A stretch of 15,265 nt of DNA from JBHIBR01 sp046759145 [NCBI: Nitrospinota bacterium] (GTDB lineage Bacteria; UBA8248): positions 1 to 15,265 of the forward strand of contig JBHIBR010000005.1 in the NCBI GenBank assembly GCA_046759145.1, given 5' to 3'. The notes beneath the pieces were generated by a model that was given only the letters and a program-made list of their open reading frames with translations, had not been told where the DNA came from and did no database searches. Positions 6,466 through 13,250 of the stretch are shown in pieces (position 1 is the first letter of the stretch; each line of letters opens with the position of its first letter). Made by a program: the position numbers and the translations under genes.

Positions 6466-7128
6466 TTGGAGCACCCCTTACTCTACATCCAGATCCCAGG
6501 CCTGCAGCAGTGGCCCCATGTCACTTACTCCTGGCTCGTGATGGCCGTCCTCGTCCTCGCGAGCTTCCTCATCACCCGGGGGCTCCAGACCATCCCCTAC
6601 GGCGGCCAGAACGCCATGGAGGCCCTCTTCGAGCTCATCCAGGGCTTCATGGACGACGTGATGGGGCATGAGGGGCGGCGCTATTTCCCCCTCATCTTCA
6701 CCCTGGCCATCTACATCTTTCTGAGCAACCTGCTCGGCCTCGTCCCGGGCGCCATGAGCCCCACGAGCAACATCAACACCAACGTCGGCTGCGCCCTCAC
6801 GGTCTTCCTCACCACCCACTACATCGGCGCCCGGGAGCACGGGTGGAGGTATGTGCGCCATTTCACCGGGCCCATCTTGTGGCTCGCTCCCATCATGGTG
6901 CCCATCGAGATCATCACCCACCTCGCCCGTCCCCTCTCGCTCTCGCTGCGCCTGTTCGGCAACATCCGCGGGGAGGACTTGGTGCTCATCATCCTCGCCG
7001 GCCTGGTCCCGCTGGTCATCCCCTCGTTCATGATCGTGTTCGCCGTGTTCACCAGCTTTGTGCAGGCGTTTGTGTTCGTCCTGCTCTCCATGATTTACCT
7101 GGCAGGTTCGCTGGAACACGCCCACTGA
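6466..7128 (+). CDS. atpB: F-type ATP synthase subunit a (AtpB)
   Basis: Membrane stator subunit that forms the ion half-channels against the c-ring. With a TTG start at 6466 it is 220 aa and begins EHPLLYIQIPG, as in many deltaproteobacterial homologues. The TTG is preceded by GGGGGGAGG. The open frame extends upstream to 6355, overlapping atpI, but that part looks unlike the family. Seen: five to six membrane helices, and PLSLSLRLFGNIRGEDLVL with the essential channel arginine at residue 162. The C-terminal helix is FVQAFVFVLLSMIYLAGSLE. It precedes atpE by 39 nt. The remaining ATP synthase genes (b, delta, F1) are not in this window, as in bacteria with a split atp locus. Confidence 0.95.
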   Translation: MEHPLLYIQIPGLQQWPHVTYSWLVMAVLVLASFLITRGLQTIPYGGQNAMEALFELIQGFMDDVMGHEGRRYFPLIFTLAIYIFLSNLLGLVPGAMSPTSNINTNVGCALTVFLTTHYIGAREHGWRYVRHFTGPILWLAPIMVPIEIITHLARPLSLSLRLFGNIRGEDLVLIILAGLVPLVIPSFMIVFAVFTSFVQAFVFVLLSMIYLAGSLEHAH

Positions 7129-7167
7129 GGCGCGCGCCTCGCGCCTGAGGAGAGAGGAGATCGGCCC

Positions 7168-7512
7168 ATGTGGAAGAGGCTCGGGGGGGCGGCAATCCTG
7201 GGGGTGCTTCTCACCCTCGTGGCGGCCCCTCTGGCGTTTGCCCAGGCGGGCGGGACGCCGGAGGTGGCGCGTGTGAACTTCTTCATCTGGCGGATGATCA
7301 CCGCCTCCTTCGCCCTGGCCCTGGCGGCCGTGGGGGGTGCCATCGGCCAGTCGCGCAGCATCGCCAGCGCCCTCGAGGGCACCGCCCGCAACCCCGGGGC
7401 GGCCGGAGACCTTAGAATCTCCATGATCATCGGCCTGGCCCTCATCGAGTCGCTGGTGATCTACACCTTCGTCGTGTGCCTCATCATCGTCTTCTCGACC
7501 CCCCTGGGATGA
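7168..7512 (+). CDS. atpE: F-type ATP synthase subunit c (AtpE) with signal peptide
   Basis: Ion-binding rotor subunit. Its 114 aa consist of a likely cleaved signal sequence (residues 1-25, ending AFA) and a two-helix hairpin. Helix 1 carries AAVGGAIGQSRSIASALEG, then the polar loop ARNPGAAGD; helix 2 carries LIESLVIYTF with the essential carboxylate Glu94. Gln61, Glu94, Ser95 and Tyr99 align with Gln32, Glu65, Ser66 and Tyr70, sodium-site residues of Ilyobacter tartaricus; Thr67 there is Leu here. The helix-packing pattern is A-x-G-x-A-x-G rather than GxGxGxG. A strong GGAG-rich ribosome site precedes the ATG by about 8 nt. The stop overlaps the rex start (ATGA). Confidence 0.94.
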   Translation: MWKRLGGAAILGVLLTLVAAPLAFAQAGGTPEVARVNFFIWRMITASFALALAAVGGAIGQSRSIASALEGTARNPGAAGDLRISMIIGLALIESLVIYTFVVCLIIVFSTPLG

Positions 7513-8267
7513 GCAAGGCGGACTTGGGCGGCTCGCGGGGGGCGGCCTCCGCACGCCCGCTGGCCGCTCGCCGGCGCCGCCTCGCCGAGGAGCGCCTCGG
7601 GGCAGAACTGAGCGGCCTGCGCATCATCGGGAGGAAAGACAAGATCCCCGAGGCCACGGTGAACCGGCTCTCCATCTACTGCCGGGTGCTCAACCAGCTC
7701 GAAGAGGAAGGGCGCTGGGTGGTCTCTTCGAGCGAACTCGCCGTCCGCTGCGCCCTCAACGCCGCCCAGATCCGGAAGGACCTGGCCTATTTCGGGGAGT
7801 TCGGCGTCCGGGGGGTGGGCTACTTCGTCCGCGCGCTCAAGGAGGACATCAAACGCATCTTGGGGGTCACCCGCATCTGGAAGGTGGCCCTCGTGGGAGC
7901 GGGGAACCTGGGCTCTGCCCTCCTCTCCTACAAGGGCTTTCTGGCCCACGGTTTCACCATCGACGCCGTCTTCGACAAGTTCCCCGATCAGCCCCATCCC
8001 CGCAAGCCTGGTATCCCCAAGGTGCTCCCCATGAAGGAGCTCCGGCGTGTGGTGCGCGCCAAGGGGATCAAGATGGGCATCGTGGCCGTCCCCCCCGAGG
8101 GCGCCCAGGGCGTGGTGAACCAGCTCGTGGGGGCGGGCATCACGGGCATCCTCAACTTCGCGCCCATCCAGATCCAAGTCCCCCGCGGGGTGAAGCTCCG
8201 CAACGTGGACCTGGGCTCGGAGCTGGAGAGCCTGGCCTACTACCTCTCGCAGGACTCCGAGGAGTGA
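7509..8267 (+). CDS. rex: Redox-sensing transcriptional repressor Rex
   Basis: Dimeric repressor that senses the NADH/NAD+ ratio and leaves DNA when NADH is bound. Seen: the winged-helix start IPEATVNRLSIYCRVL (from residue 46), SSSELAVRCALNAAQIRKDLAYFGEFGVRGVGY, then the Rossmann domain VALVGAGNLGSALLSY, and the C-terminal GILNFAPIQIQVP...RNVDLGSELESLAYYL typical of Rex. At 252 aa it is longer than usual (about 210-220), due to about 35 extra Arg/Ala-rich residues at the N-terminus. The ATG at 7509 overlaps the atpE stop; no later ATG, GTG or TTG precedes the domain. Cotranscription with atp genes and a half-site at the operon promoter suggest control of ATP synthase and of itself. Confidence 0.95.
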   Translation: MSKADLGGSRGAASARPLAARRRRLAEERLGAELSGLRIIGRKDKIPEATVNRLSIYCRVLNQLEEEGRWVVSSSELAVRCALNAAQIRKDLAYFGEFGVRGVGYFVRALKEDIKRILGVTRIWKVALVGAGNLGSALLSYKGFLAHGFTIDAVFDKFPDQPHPRKPGIPKVLPMKELRRVVRAKGIKMGIVAVPPEGAQGVVNQLVGAGITGILNFAPIQIQVPRGVKLRNVDLGSELESLAYYLSQDSEE

Positions 8268-9034
8268 GGGCTCCCACGGCCGAGGGGGAGAAAAAAGCCC
8301 GGGAGGTCCTGGGCATCGAAACCGCCACCCGCTGCGGCGGGGTCGCCCACCTCCGCGGCGGGAAGCTCCTGGGGGTGCGGCGTTTCCGGGGAGGAGGAAC
8401 GGGCTCGCGAGAGCTGCTTCCCGCTGTGCACTCCCTGCTGGCCGAGGCGGGCGTCTCCATCCGTGCGGTGGACGGGCTGGCGGTGGCGGTGGGGCCTGGC
8501 CTCTTCACGGGCATCCGGGTGGGGGTGGCCACGGCCAAGGGGCTGGCGCTCGCGCTGGGGAAGCCGCTGGTCGGGGTGAATTGCCTCGAGGCCCTGGCCG
8601 CGGGGGCGGGGGGAGAGGAACCCCAGGTGGTGAGCGTGCTGGACGCCTACCGGGGCGAGGTCTTCGCAGCTTCTTTCCTCCGGAGAGAGGGAGGCCTCGA
8701 GCGCCTCACCCCGGACGGTCTCTTCCGCCCCGACTCCCTCCCCCTGCCCGAGGGAGGGGCCCTCCGCTTCGTGGGAGATGGCGCCCATCTCCACGGGGGG
8801 GCCCTCGCCCGTCGAGCCGCGGGCCGGGCGCATCTGGGGGAAGAGGAGCCGGTCTGCGGCGGCCTCTGCGTCCAGGTGGCCCGCCTGGGCGAGGAGGCAC
8901 TCCGCCGGGGAGGGATCCCCCTCCTGGGGGCGGTGCAGCCCCATTATGTCCGGCGCCCCGAGGCTCTCCTCCGATGGGAGCAAAGGGCCGCGTTGACCCC
9001 GGGGCGGGGTCGCCTTAGCATGGAGGGGTGCTAA
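8264..9034 (+). CDS. tsaB: tRNA threonylcarbamoyladenosine biosynthesis protein TsaB
   Basis: A 256-aa actin-fold (ASKHA) protein. TsaB partners TsaD and TsaE to put the threonylcarbamoyl group on A37 of ANN-reading tRNAs. Seen: VLGIETATRCGGVAHL at the start, the family block VDGLAVAVGPGLFTGIRVGVATAKGLALALGKPLVGVNCLEAL, VVSVLDAYRGEVFAASF, and GAVQPHYVRRPEA near the end. The GTG start overlaps the rex stop (GTGA), pointing to translational coupling. The Met-Glu-Gly-Cys end follows a short low-conservation tail. No rimI acetyltransferase gene, a common neighbour, is present. Confidence 0.93.
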   Translation: MRAPTAEGEKKAREVLGIETATRCGGVAHLRGGKLLGVRRFRGGGTGSRELLPAVHSLLAEAGVSIRAVDGLAVAVGPGLFTGIRVGVATAKGLALALGKPLVGVNCLEALAAGAGGEEPQVVSVLDAYRGEVFAASFLRREGGLERLTPDGLFRPDSLPLPEGGALRFVGDGAHLHGGALARRAAGRAHLGEEEPVCGGLCVQVARLGEEALRRGGIPLLGAVQPHYVRRPEALLRWEQRAALTPGRGRLSMEGC

Positions 9035-9061
9035 GTCCCCATCCAAGGGAGGAGTGGAGCC

Positions 9062-9319
9062 ATGGGGGGCGGACCCGATGCCCTGAGCGCCCGAGCCCTC
9101 GGCGAAGACCCCGAGTACCGCCAACTCCTCGAGGAACACCAAGGCCTCGAGCGGCGTCTCGCCGAGCTGGAGAGCATCCGTTACCCCAGCACCGAGCAAG
9201 CGCTGGAGATCAAAGCCCTCAAGAAGAAAAAGCTCATCGCCAAGGACCGGATGGCGCTCCTCCAACGGCGCTTCCTGGAGGCCACCTCCGGGGGCGCCCC
9301 CTCGAGCAGGCCCTCCTGA
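9062..9319 (+). CDS. DUF465/YdcH family small coiled-coil protein
   Basis: An 85-aa hydrophilic, helical protein of the YdcH/DUF465 family (PF04325), function unknown. Seen: DPEYRQLLEEHQGLERRLAELES at residues 16-38, then ALEIKALKKKKLIAKDRMALLQRR, the LKKKKLxxKDxM signature of the family. The residues before and after are low in conservation. The ATG at 9062 follows GGGAGGAG within a usual distance. It is the last gene of the atp operon, and its TGA (9317-9319) lies in the loop of the terminator hairpin, so translation could affect termination. Confidence 0.85.
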   Translation: MGGGPDALSARALGEDPEYRQLLEEHQGLERRLAELESIRYPSTEQALEIKALKKKKLIAKDRMALLQRRFLEATSGGAPSSRPS

Positions 9320-9331
9320 AGGAGGGTTTTT
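9311..9331 (+). terminator. Rho-independent terminator ending the atp-rex-tsaB operon
   Basis: CCCTCC (9311-9316), loop TGAA, GGAGGG (9321-9326), then TTTTT (9327-9331). The stem is perfect and the tetraloop includes the stop codon of the DUF465 gene. Confidence 0.85.
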
Positions 9332-9448
9332 CCTCTCTCGGGTGCGCGCTGGGGGGCTCTGAGGTCGGCGCCGCCCGGCCCGCCGTAGGGTGCGGGAGGG
9401 AGCGAAGTTGGGGGGCGGCTCCCGGCCCGGGTGGGGCGAAAAAAAATG

Positions 9449-9477
9449 TTGACGGGAGGCTTCTAGGCGCCTAATCT
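9449..9477 (+). promoter_or_regulatory. Sigma70 promoter of the ilv operon
   Basis: TTGACG (9449-9454), a 17-nt spacer, then TAATCT (9472-9477), with an eight-A tract just upstream (9439-9446) that may act as an UP-like element. Initiation is expected near 9484, leaving a leader of about 255 nt before the first acetolactate synthase gene. Confidence 0.6.
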
Positions 9478-9492
9478 GAGGGGCACAATTTT

Positions 9493-9521
9493 CCTCTCGC
9501 CGTCTAGACGGGGGGGAGAGG
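9493..9521 (+). promoter_or_regulatory. Operator-like palindrome / 5'-leader hairpin
   Basis: A perfect 12-bp palindrome CCGTCTAGACGG (9500-9511) is flanked by CCTCTC (9493-9498) and GAGAGG (9516-9521), which are complementary to each other. It lies about +10 to +38 from the predicted start, so it may be a repressor operator or an RNA hairpin at the 5' end of the message. Confidence 0.45.
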
Positions 9522-9563
9522 CATCACAGAATTCCGAGATCCCTGCCTTACCGGGGGGAGCGG

Positions 9564-9656
9564 ATGGAACCCCTGTTTGCAGCGCCGAGGGTTGCTGTAG
9601 GACGGGGGCATCGTCTGTCCCGACGGCGCCCCCCCTTTTCCATCCTGATTCGCTAA
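9564..9656 (+). CDS. Candidate leader peptide of the ilv operon (30 aa)
   Basis: ATG 9564 to TAA 9654-9656, preceded by GGGGGGAG and a short 3-nt spacer. The peptide starts MEPLFAAPRVAVGRG and ends PPFSILIR, placing Ile-Leu-Ile immediately before the stop. It lies in the long leader of a branched-chain amino acid operon and is followed by GC-rich stems that can pair in two ways. This layout fits transcription attenuation, in which ribosome stalling at Ile/Leu codons selects the RNA fold. The number of regulatory codons is small compared with known ilv leaders, so the case rests on position and the final cluster. Confidence 0.4.
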   Translation: MEPLFAAPRVAVGRGHRLSRRRPPFSILIR

Positions 9657-9670
9657 CCCCCTGTAAGTTC

Positions 9671-9718
9671 GGGCCCGGGCTGTCGGGCCGCCCCCTTTGC
9701 GCCCAGGCCGGCGGGCCC
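9671..9718 (+). promoter_or_regulatory. Alternative stems before ilvB1 (possible attenuator)
   Basis: Segment GGGCCCG (9671-9677) can pair with CGGGCC (9684-9689, using GGCCCG of the first segment), followed by GCCCCCTTT, or instead with CGGGCCC (9712-9718). The two pairings exclude each other. The T-run after the first stem is weak (three T), so strong intrinsic termination is not assured. Confidence 0.35.
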
Positions 9719-9740
9719 TTGGCATGCGAGGACAGAGACC

Positions 9741-11465
9741 GTGAAACTCTCCGGCGCTGAGATCATCTGGCAGTCCCTCGAGGCCGAAGGAGTCAAGTAC
9801 ATCTTCGGCCACCCGGGCGCCATCCTCCTCTCCTTCCTCGAACTGTTCCTGCAGCGGGATACCATCCGCCACATCCTCACCCGTCACGAGCAGTGCGCCG
9901 CCCACATGGCGGAGGGCTACGCCCGGGCCTCGGGCGAGGTGGGAGTGTGCCTCACCACATCGGGCCCAGGCGCCACCAACCTCATCACCGGCATCGCCGA
10001 CGCCTTCATGGACTCCGTGCCCCTCGTGGCCCTCACCGGGCAGGTGCCCAGCGCGATGGTGGGCAACGACGCCTTCCAGGAGGCGGACATCGTCGGGATG
10101 ACCCGCTCGGTGACCAAGCACAGCTATCTCCTCAGGCACACCGAGGAGATCGCCCCCGCCCTCCAAGAGGCCTTCCACATCGCTCGAAGCGGCCGCCCCG
10201 GTCCGGTCCTGGTGGACATGCCCAAGGACGTGATCCTGGGCAAGGGGAGCTTCGGGCGGAAGGAAAAAGTGACCATCCGGGGCTACAAGCCCACCTATTT
10301 CGGCCACCCCCGGCAGATCCAGCGCGTGGCCGAAGCCCTCGCCCGAGCGAAGCGCCCCGTCATCTATGGCGGGGGGGGAATCATCCTCTCGGGCTGCCAC
10401 GAGGAGCTGAAGCGGCTGGCCGAGACCTGCGACATCCCGGTGACCCTCACCCTCCTGGGCCTGGGTGGCTTCCCGGGCGACCACCCCCTGTTCCTGGGCA
10501 TGCTGGGCATGCACGGGACGGCCTACGCCAACTACGCCGTCCACGAATCCGACCTCCTGCTCGCCATCGGGGCCCGCTTCGACGACCGGGTGACGGGCAA
10601 ACTGGAGACCTTCGCCCCTCACGCCACCGTGGTGCACATCGACATCGACCCCACTGCCATCAGCAAGAACGTCCGCGTGGACATCCCGGTGGTGGGCGAC
10701 GCCTGCAACATCCTCAAGGAGCTCAACCGCGTCGTCACCCCGTGCGACCAGAGCCTGTGGAAGGAGCGGATCGCCCGCTGGCGGCGGGAGCACCCCCTCA
10801 CTTACGAAGATGGCGGGGAGGGCCCCGTGAAGCCGCAATACGTCATCGAGACCCTCTCGGAGCTCTGCGGCGACCGGGCGCTCATCACCACAGAGGTGGG
10901 CCAGCACCAGATGTGGACGGCCCAGTATTACCGCTTCTCCTACCCCCGCCAGTTCATCTCCTCCGGCGGGCTGGGGACGATGGGCTTCGGCTTCCCCGCG
11001 GCCATCGGAGCCGCCTTCGCCCGGCCGGACAAAGTGTGCATCGACATCGCCGGGGACGGCTCCTTCCAGATGGTGAGCCAGGAGTTGGCCGCGGCCGTCC
11101 AGTACGGGGTGCCGGTCAAGGTGGTCATCCTCAACAACTACTCCCTGGGCATGGTCCGCCAGTGGCAGGATCTGTTCATGGACCGCCGCTTCTCGGAGGT
11201 GGGCCTCGAGGTCTCGCCCGACTATGTGAAGCTCGCCGAGGCTTATGGCGCCACCGGCCTGCGGGCCGAGAGGAAGGAGGACGTCGCCCCGGCGCTCCGG
11301 CAGATGCTGGAGACGCCGGGGCCCGTCATCGTGGACTGTGTGGTGGACACCGAGGAGAAGGTGTTCCCCATGGTTCCCGCAGGTGGGGGCGTCCCGGACA
11401 TGATCTTCGGCCCCCCCGAGCGCAAGCCCGCCCGCGGCGGCCTGCGCGCGGTCCGGGGGCGCTGA
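9741..11465 (+). CDS. ilvB: Acetolactate synthase large subunit, divergent first copy (IlvB1)
   Basis: ThDP- and FAD-dependent catalytic subunit that condenses two pyruvates to acetolactate, or pyruvate with 2-ketobutyrate, the first committed step to Val, Leu and Ile. It has 574 aa with the complete three-domain layout. Seen: catalytic Glu50 in RHEQ, TSGPGATNL, GQVP, GMLGMHGTAYANYA, ARFDDRVTGKLE, the C-terminal ThDP/Mg motif GDGS (438-441) to NN (465-466), and LGMVRQWQD. Unusual: GHPGAILLSF replaces the usual GxPGGAxxPxYD block, and RHEQC has Cys for Gly. The GTG start has GAGGA about 9 nt upstream. It is followed after 96 nt by a second, more canonical copy, so this may be a paralogue with altered specificity or feedback response. 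Confidence 0.93.
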   Translation: MKLSGAEIIWQSLEAEGVKYIFGHPGAILLSFLELFLQRDTIRHILTRHEQCAAHMAEGYARASGEVGVCLTTSGPGATNLITGIADAFMDSVPLVALTGQVPSAMVGNDAFQEADIVGMTRSVTKHSYLLRHTEEIAPALQEAFHIARSGRPGPVLVDMPKDVILGKGSFGRKEKVTIRGYKPTYFGHPRQIQRVAEALARAKRPVIYGGGGIILSGCHEELKRLAETCDIPVTLTLLGLGGFPGDHPLFLGMLGMHGTAYANYAVHESDLLLAIGARFDDRVTGKLETFAPHATVVHIDIDPTAISKNVRVDIPVVGDACNILKELNRVVTPCDQSLWKERIARWRREHPLTYEDGGEGPVKPQYVIETLSELCGDRALITTEVGQHQMWTAQYYRFSYPRQFISSGGLGTMGFGFPAAIGAAFARPDKVCIDIAGDGSFQMVSQELAAAVQYGVPVKVVILNNYSLGMVRQWQDLFMDRRFSEVGLEVSPDYVKLAEAYGATGLRAERKEDVAPALRQMLETPGPVIVDCVVDTEEKVFPMVPAGGGVPDMIFGPPERKPARGGLRAVRGR

Positions 11466-11471
11466 TAAGGA

Positions 11472-11548
11472 GTCCGCCGAGACGGAAGAACCCGGAGTCC
11501 TCCCGAGAGGGGCGGACGGCCGATGCCGAAGGGGGTCCCGCCTTCGGC
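11472..11548 (+). other. Structured intergenic RNA between the two ilvB copies
   Basis: Two inverted repeats: GTCCGCC (11472-11478) with GGCGGAC (11511-11517), and a perfect 8-bp stem GCCGAAGG (11525-11532) / CCTTCGGC (11541-11548) with an 8-nt loop. The second stem ends exactly where the ribosome site of the next gene begins. There is no T-run, so it is not a simple terminator; translational control or mRNA processing are options. Confidence 0.45.
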
Positions 11549-11555
11549 GGGGAGG
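11549..11555 (+). promoter_or_regulatory. Ribosome binding site deciding the ilvB2 start
   Basis: GGGGAGG lies 6 nt before the GTG at 11562. The upstream in-frame ATG (11523) lies next to a stable hairpin and has a poorer site, so the GTG is preferred. Confidence 0.6.
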
Positions 11556-11561
11556 TATGCT

Positions 11562-13250
11562 GTGGAATACACCGGCGGCCAGATCGTCCTCGAAGAGCTC
11601 AAGGCCCACGGCGTGGAGGTCGTTTTCGGCATCCCCGGCGGAGCCATCATGCCGTTCTACGACGTCCTTTACGACAGCCCCATCCGCCGCATCCTGAATC
11701 GCCACGAGCAGGGGGCAACCCACGCCGCGGACGGCTACGCTCGTGTGACGGGAAAGCCCGGGGTGGTGGTCGTCACGAGCGGCCCGGGGGCCACCAACAC
11801 GGTGACGGGCCTCGCCAACGCACTGATGGACTCGGTGCCCCTGGTGGTCCTCACGGGCCAGGTGCCCACCCAAGCGATCGGGAGCGACTTCTTCCAGGAA
11901 TCCGACATCTACGGCATCAGCATACCCGTCACCAAGCACAACTGGCTCGTGAAGGACGTGCGGAAGCTCGCGGGGGTGATGCGGGAGGCCTTTCGGGTGG
12001 CCACGCACGGCCGCCCCGGACCCGTGCTGGTGGACCTGCCCAAGGACGTGCAGCTCGCCAAGACGGAGTACGAGCCCCCCCGGGAGGGGATGGTCGCCCG
12101 CGTCACCCCAGCCCCCTCCGCCGCGGTGGAGGAGAGGCAGCTCGATGAGGTGCTGGCCTCCATCGAGCGCTGCGAGCGGCCCGTCATCATGGCGGGGGCG
12201 GGGGTGATCAAGGGGCGCGCCTCGGAGGAACTCGCCCGCTTTGCGCGCCGCTCCAACATCCCGGTCATCTGCACCCTCCTCGGCCTCGGGGCCTACCCGG
12301 GCACCGACCCCCTGAGCCTCGGGATGCCGGGGATGCACGGCACCGCCTACGCCAACTACGCCCTCACCGAGACCGACCTGCTGCTCAACCTCGGGGCCCG
12401 CTTCGACGACCGGGTGACGGGAAGGCTCGAGCGCTTCGCCCCCAAGGCCAGGGTGGTCCACGTGGACATCGACGCCGCCGAGCTCAACAAGCGGGTGCGG
12501 ACCCACATCCCCGTCTGCGGCGACGTGAAGGACGTGCTGGCCAAGCTGTGCGAGGGAGTGAAGCGCCGGGAGTACGCCGCCTGGCACCGGCAGATCCGCG
12601 AGTGGCGGGAGCGCTACCCCCTCAAGTACGACCGGGACGGGAGCCTGAAGCCCCAGTACGTCATCGAGCAGATCTTCGAGGCCACGGGGGGCGACGCCCT
12701 CGTGGTCACCGGGGTGGGCCAGCACCAGATGTGGACGGCCCAGTACTACCTGTTCAACGAGCCCGGCTCCTTCGTGACCTCGGGGGGCCTCGGGACCATG
12801 GGCTACGGCTTCCCCGCCTCCCTGGGCTGCAAGGTCGGCCAGCCGGACAAGGAGGTGGTGGTCATCGACGGGGACGGGAGCTTCATGATGACCCTCGTGG
12901 AGCTGGGCACTGCGGCCCAGTACCAGATCCCCGTGAAGGTGGCGATCATCAACAACGGCTATCTGGGCATGGTGCGCCAGTGGCAGGAGCTCTTCTTCGA
13001 GAAACGGTACTCCGGCGTGGAGTACCCCGTGGTGCCCGACTTCGCCAAGATCGCCGAGGGCTATTCGGTGCGGGGCTACACCGTGTCCCAGGTGGACCAG
13101 GTGCGGGATACCCTGGAGCAGGCGCTGGCCGAGCCGGGCCCAGTGGTGTTGGACGACCGGGTCACCACGGAGGAGACCGTCGGCCCCTTGGTGCCCGCCG
13201 GGGCGGGCAACGACGAGATGCGGCTCGGCGCGGAGGGGTTCGAGGAATGA
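11562..13250 (+). CDS. ilvB: Acetolactate synthase large subunit, canonical second copy (IlvB2)
   Basis: Second ThDP/FAD-dependent acetolactate synthase catalytic subunit (562 aa from the GTG at 11562; an ATG at 11523 would add 13). Seen: FGIPGGAIMPFYD, catalytic Glu49 in RHEQGATHAADGYAR, TSGPGATNTVTG, GQVPTQAIG, GMPGMHGTAYANYA, ARFDDRVTGRLE, the ThDP motif GDGSFMM to NNGYLGM, and VRQWQELFFEKRYS. All catalytic blocks are intact. At the herbicide-contact Ala of plant enzymes (DAFQE) this copy has Phe (DFFQE). Its stop overlaps the first small-subunit start (ATGA). It is likely the main housekeeping enzyme of the pair, by its closeness to consensus. Confidence 0.95.
   Translation: MEYTGGQIVLEELKAHGVEVVFGIPGGAIMPFYDVLYDSPIRRILNRHEQGATHAADGYARVTGKPGVVVVTSGPGATNTVTGLANALMDSVPLVVLTGQVPTQAIGSDFFQESDIYGISIPVTKHNWLVKDVRKLAGVMREAFRVATHGRPGPVLVDLPKDVQLAKTEYEPPREGMVARVTPAPSAAVEERQLDEVLASIERCERPVIMAGAGVIKGRASEELARFARRSNIPVICTLLGLGAYPGTDPLSLGMPGMHGTAYANYALTETDLLLNLGARFDDRVTGRLERFAPKARVVHVDIDAAELNKRVRTHIPVCGDVKDVLAKLCEGVKRREYAAWHRQIREWRERYPLKYDRDGSLKPQYVIEQIFEATGGDALVVTGVGQHQMWTAQYYLFNEPGSFVTSGGLGTMGYGFPASLGCKVGQPDKEVVVIDGDGSFMMTLVELGTAAQYQIPVKVAIINNGYLGMVRQWQELFFEKRYSGVEYPVVPDFAKIAEGYSVRGYTVSQVDQVRDTLEQALAEPGPVVLDDRVTTEETVGPLVPAGAGNDEMRLGAEGFEE

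Noticed and set aside
6478-7554. A long minus-strand frame opposite atpB and atpE
   Set aside because: Its Glu/Asp/His-rich sequence is the complement of conserved membrane proteins; no ribosome site or family resemblance.
9504-12725. A minus-strand open frame of more than 1,000 codons opposite the two ilvB genes
   Set aside because: It is a His/Gly/Asp-rich antisense shadow of two clearly conserved genes, a common artefact in GC-rich DNA; it has no motifs of its own.
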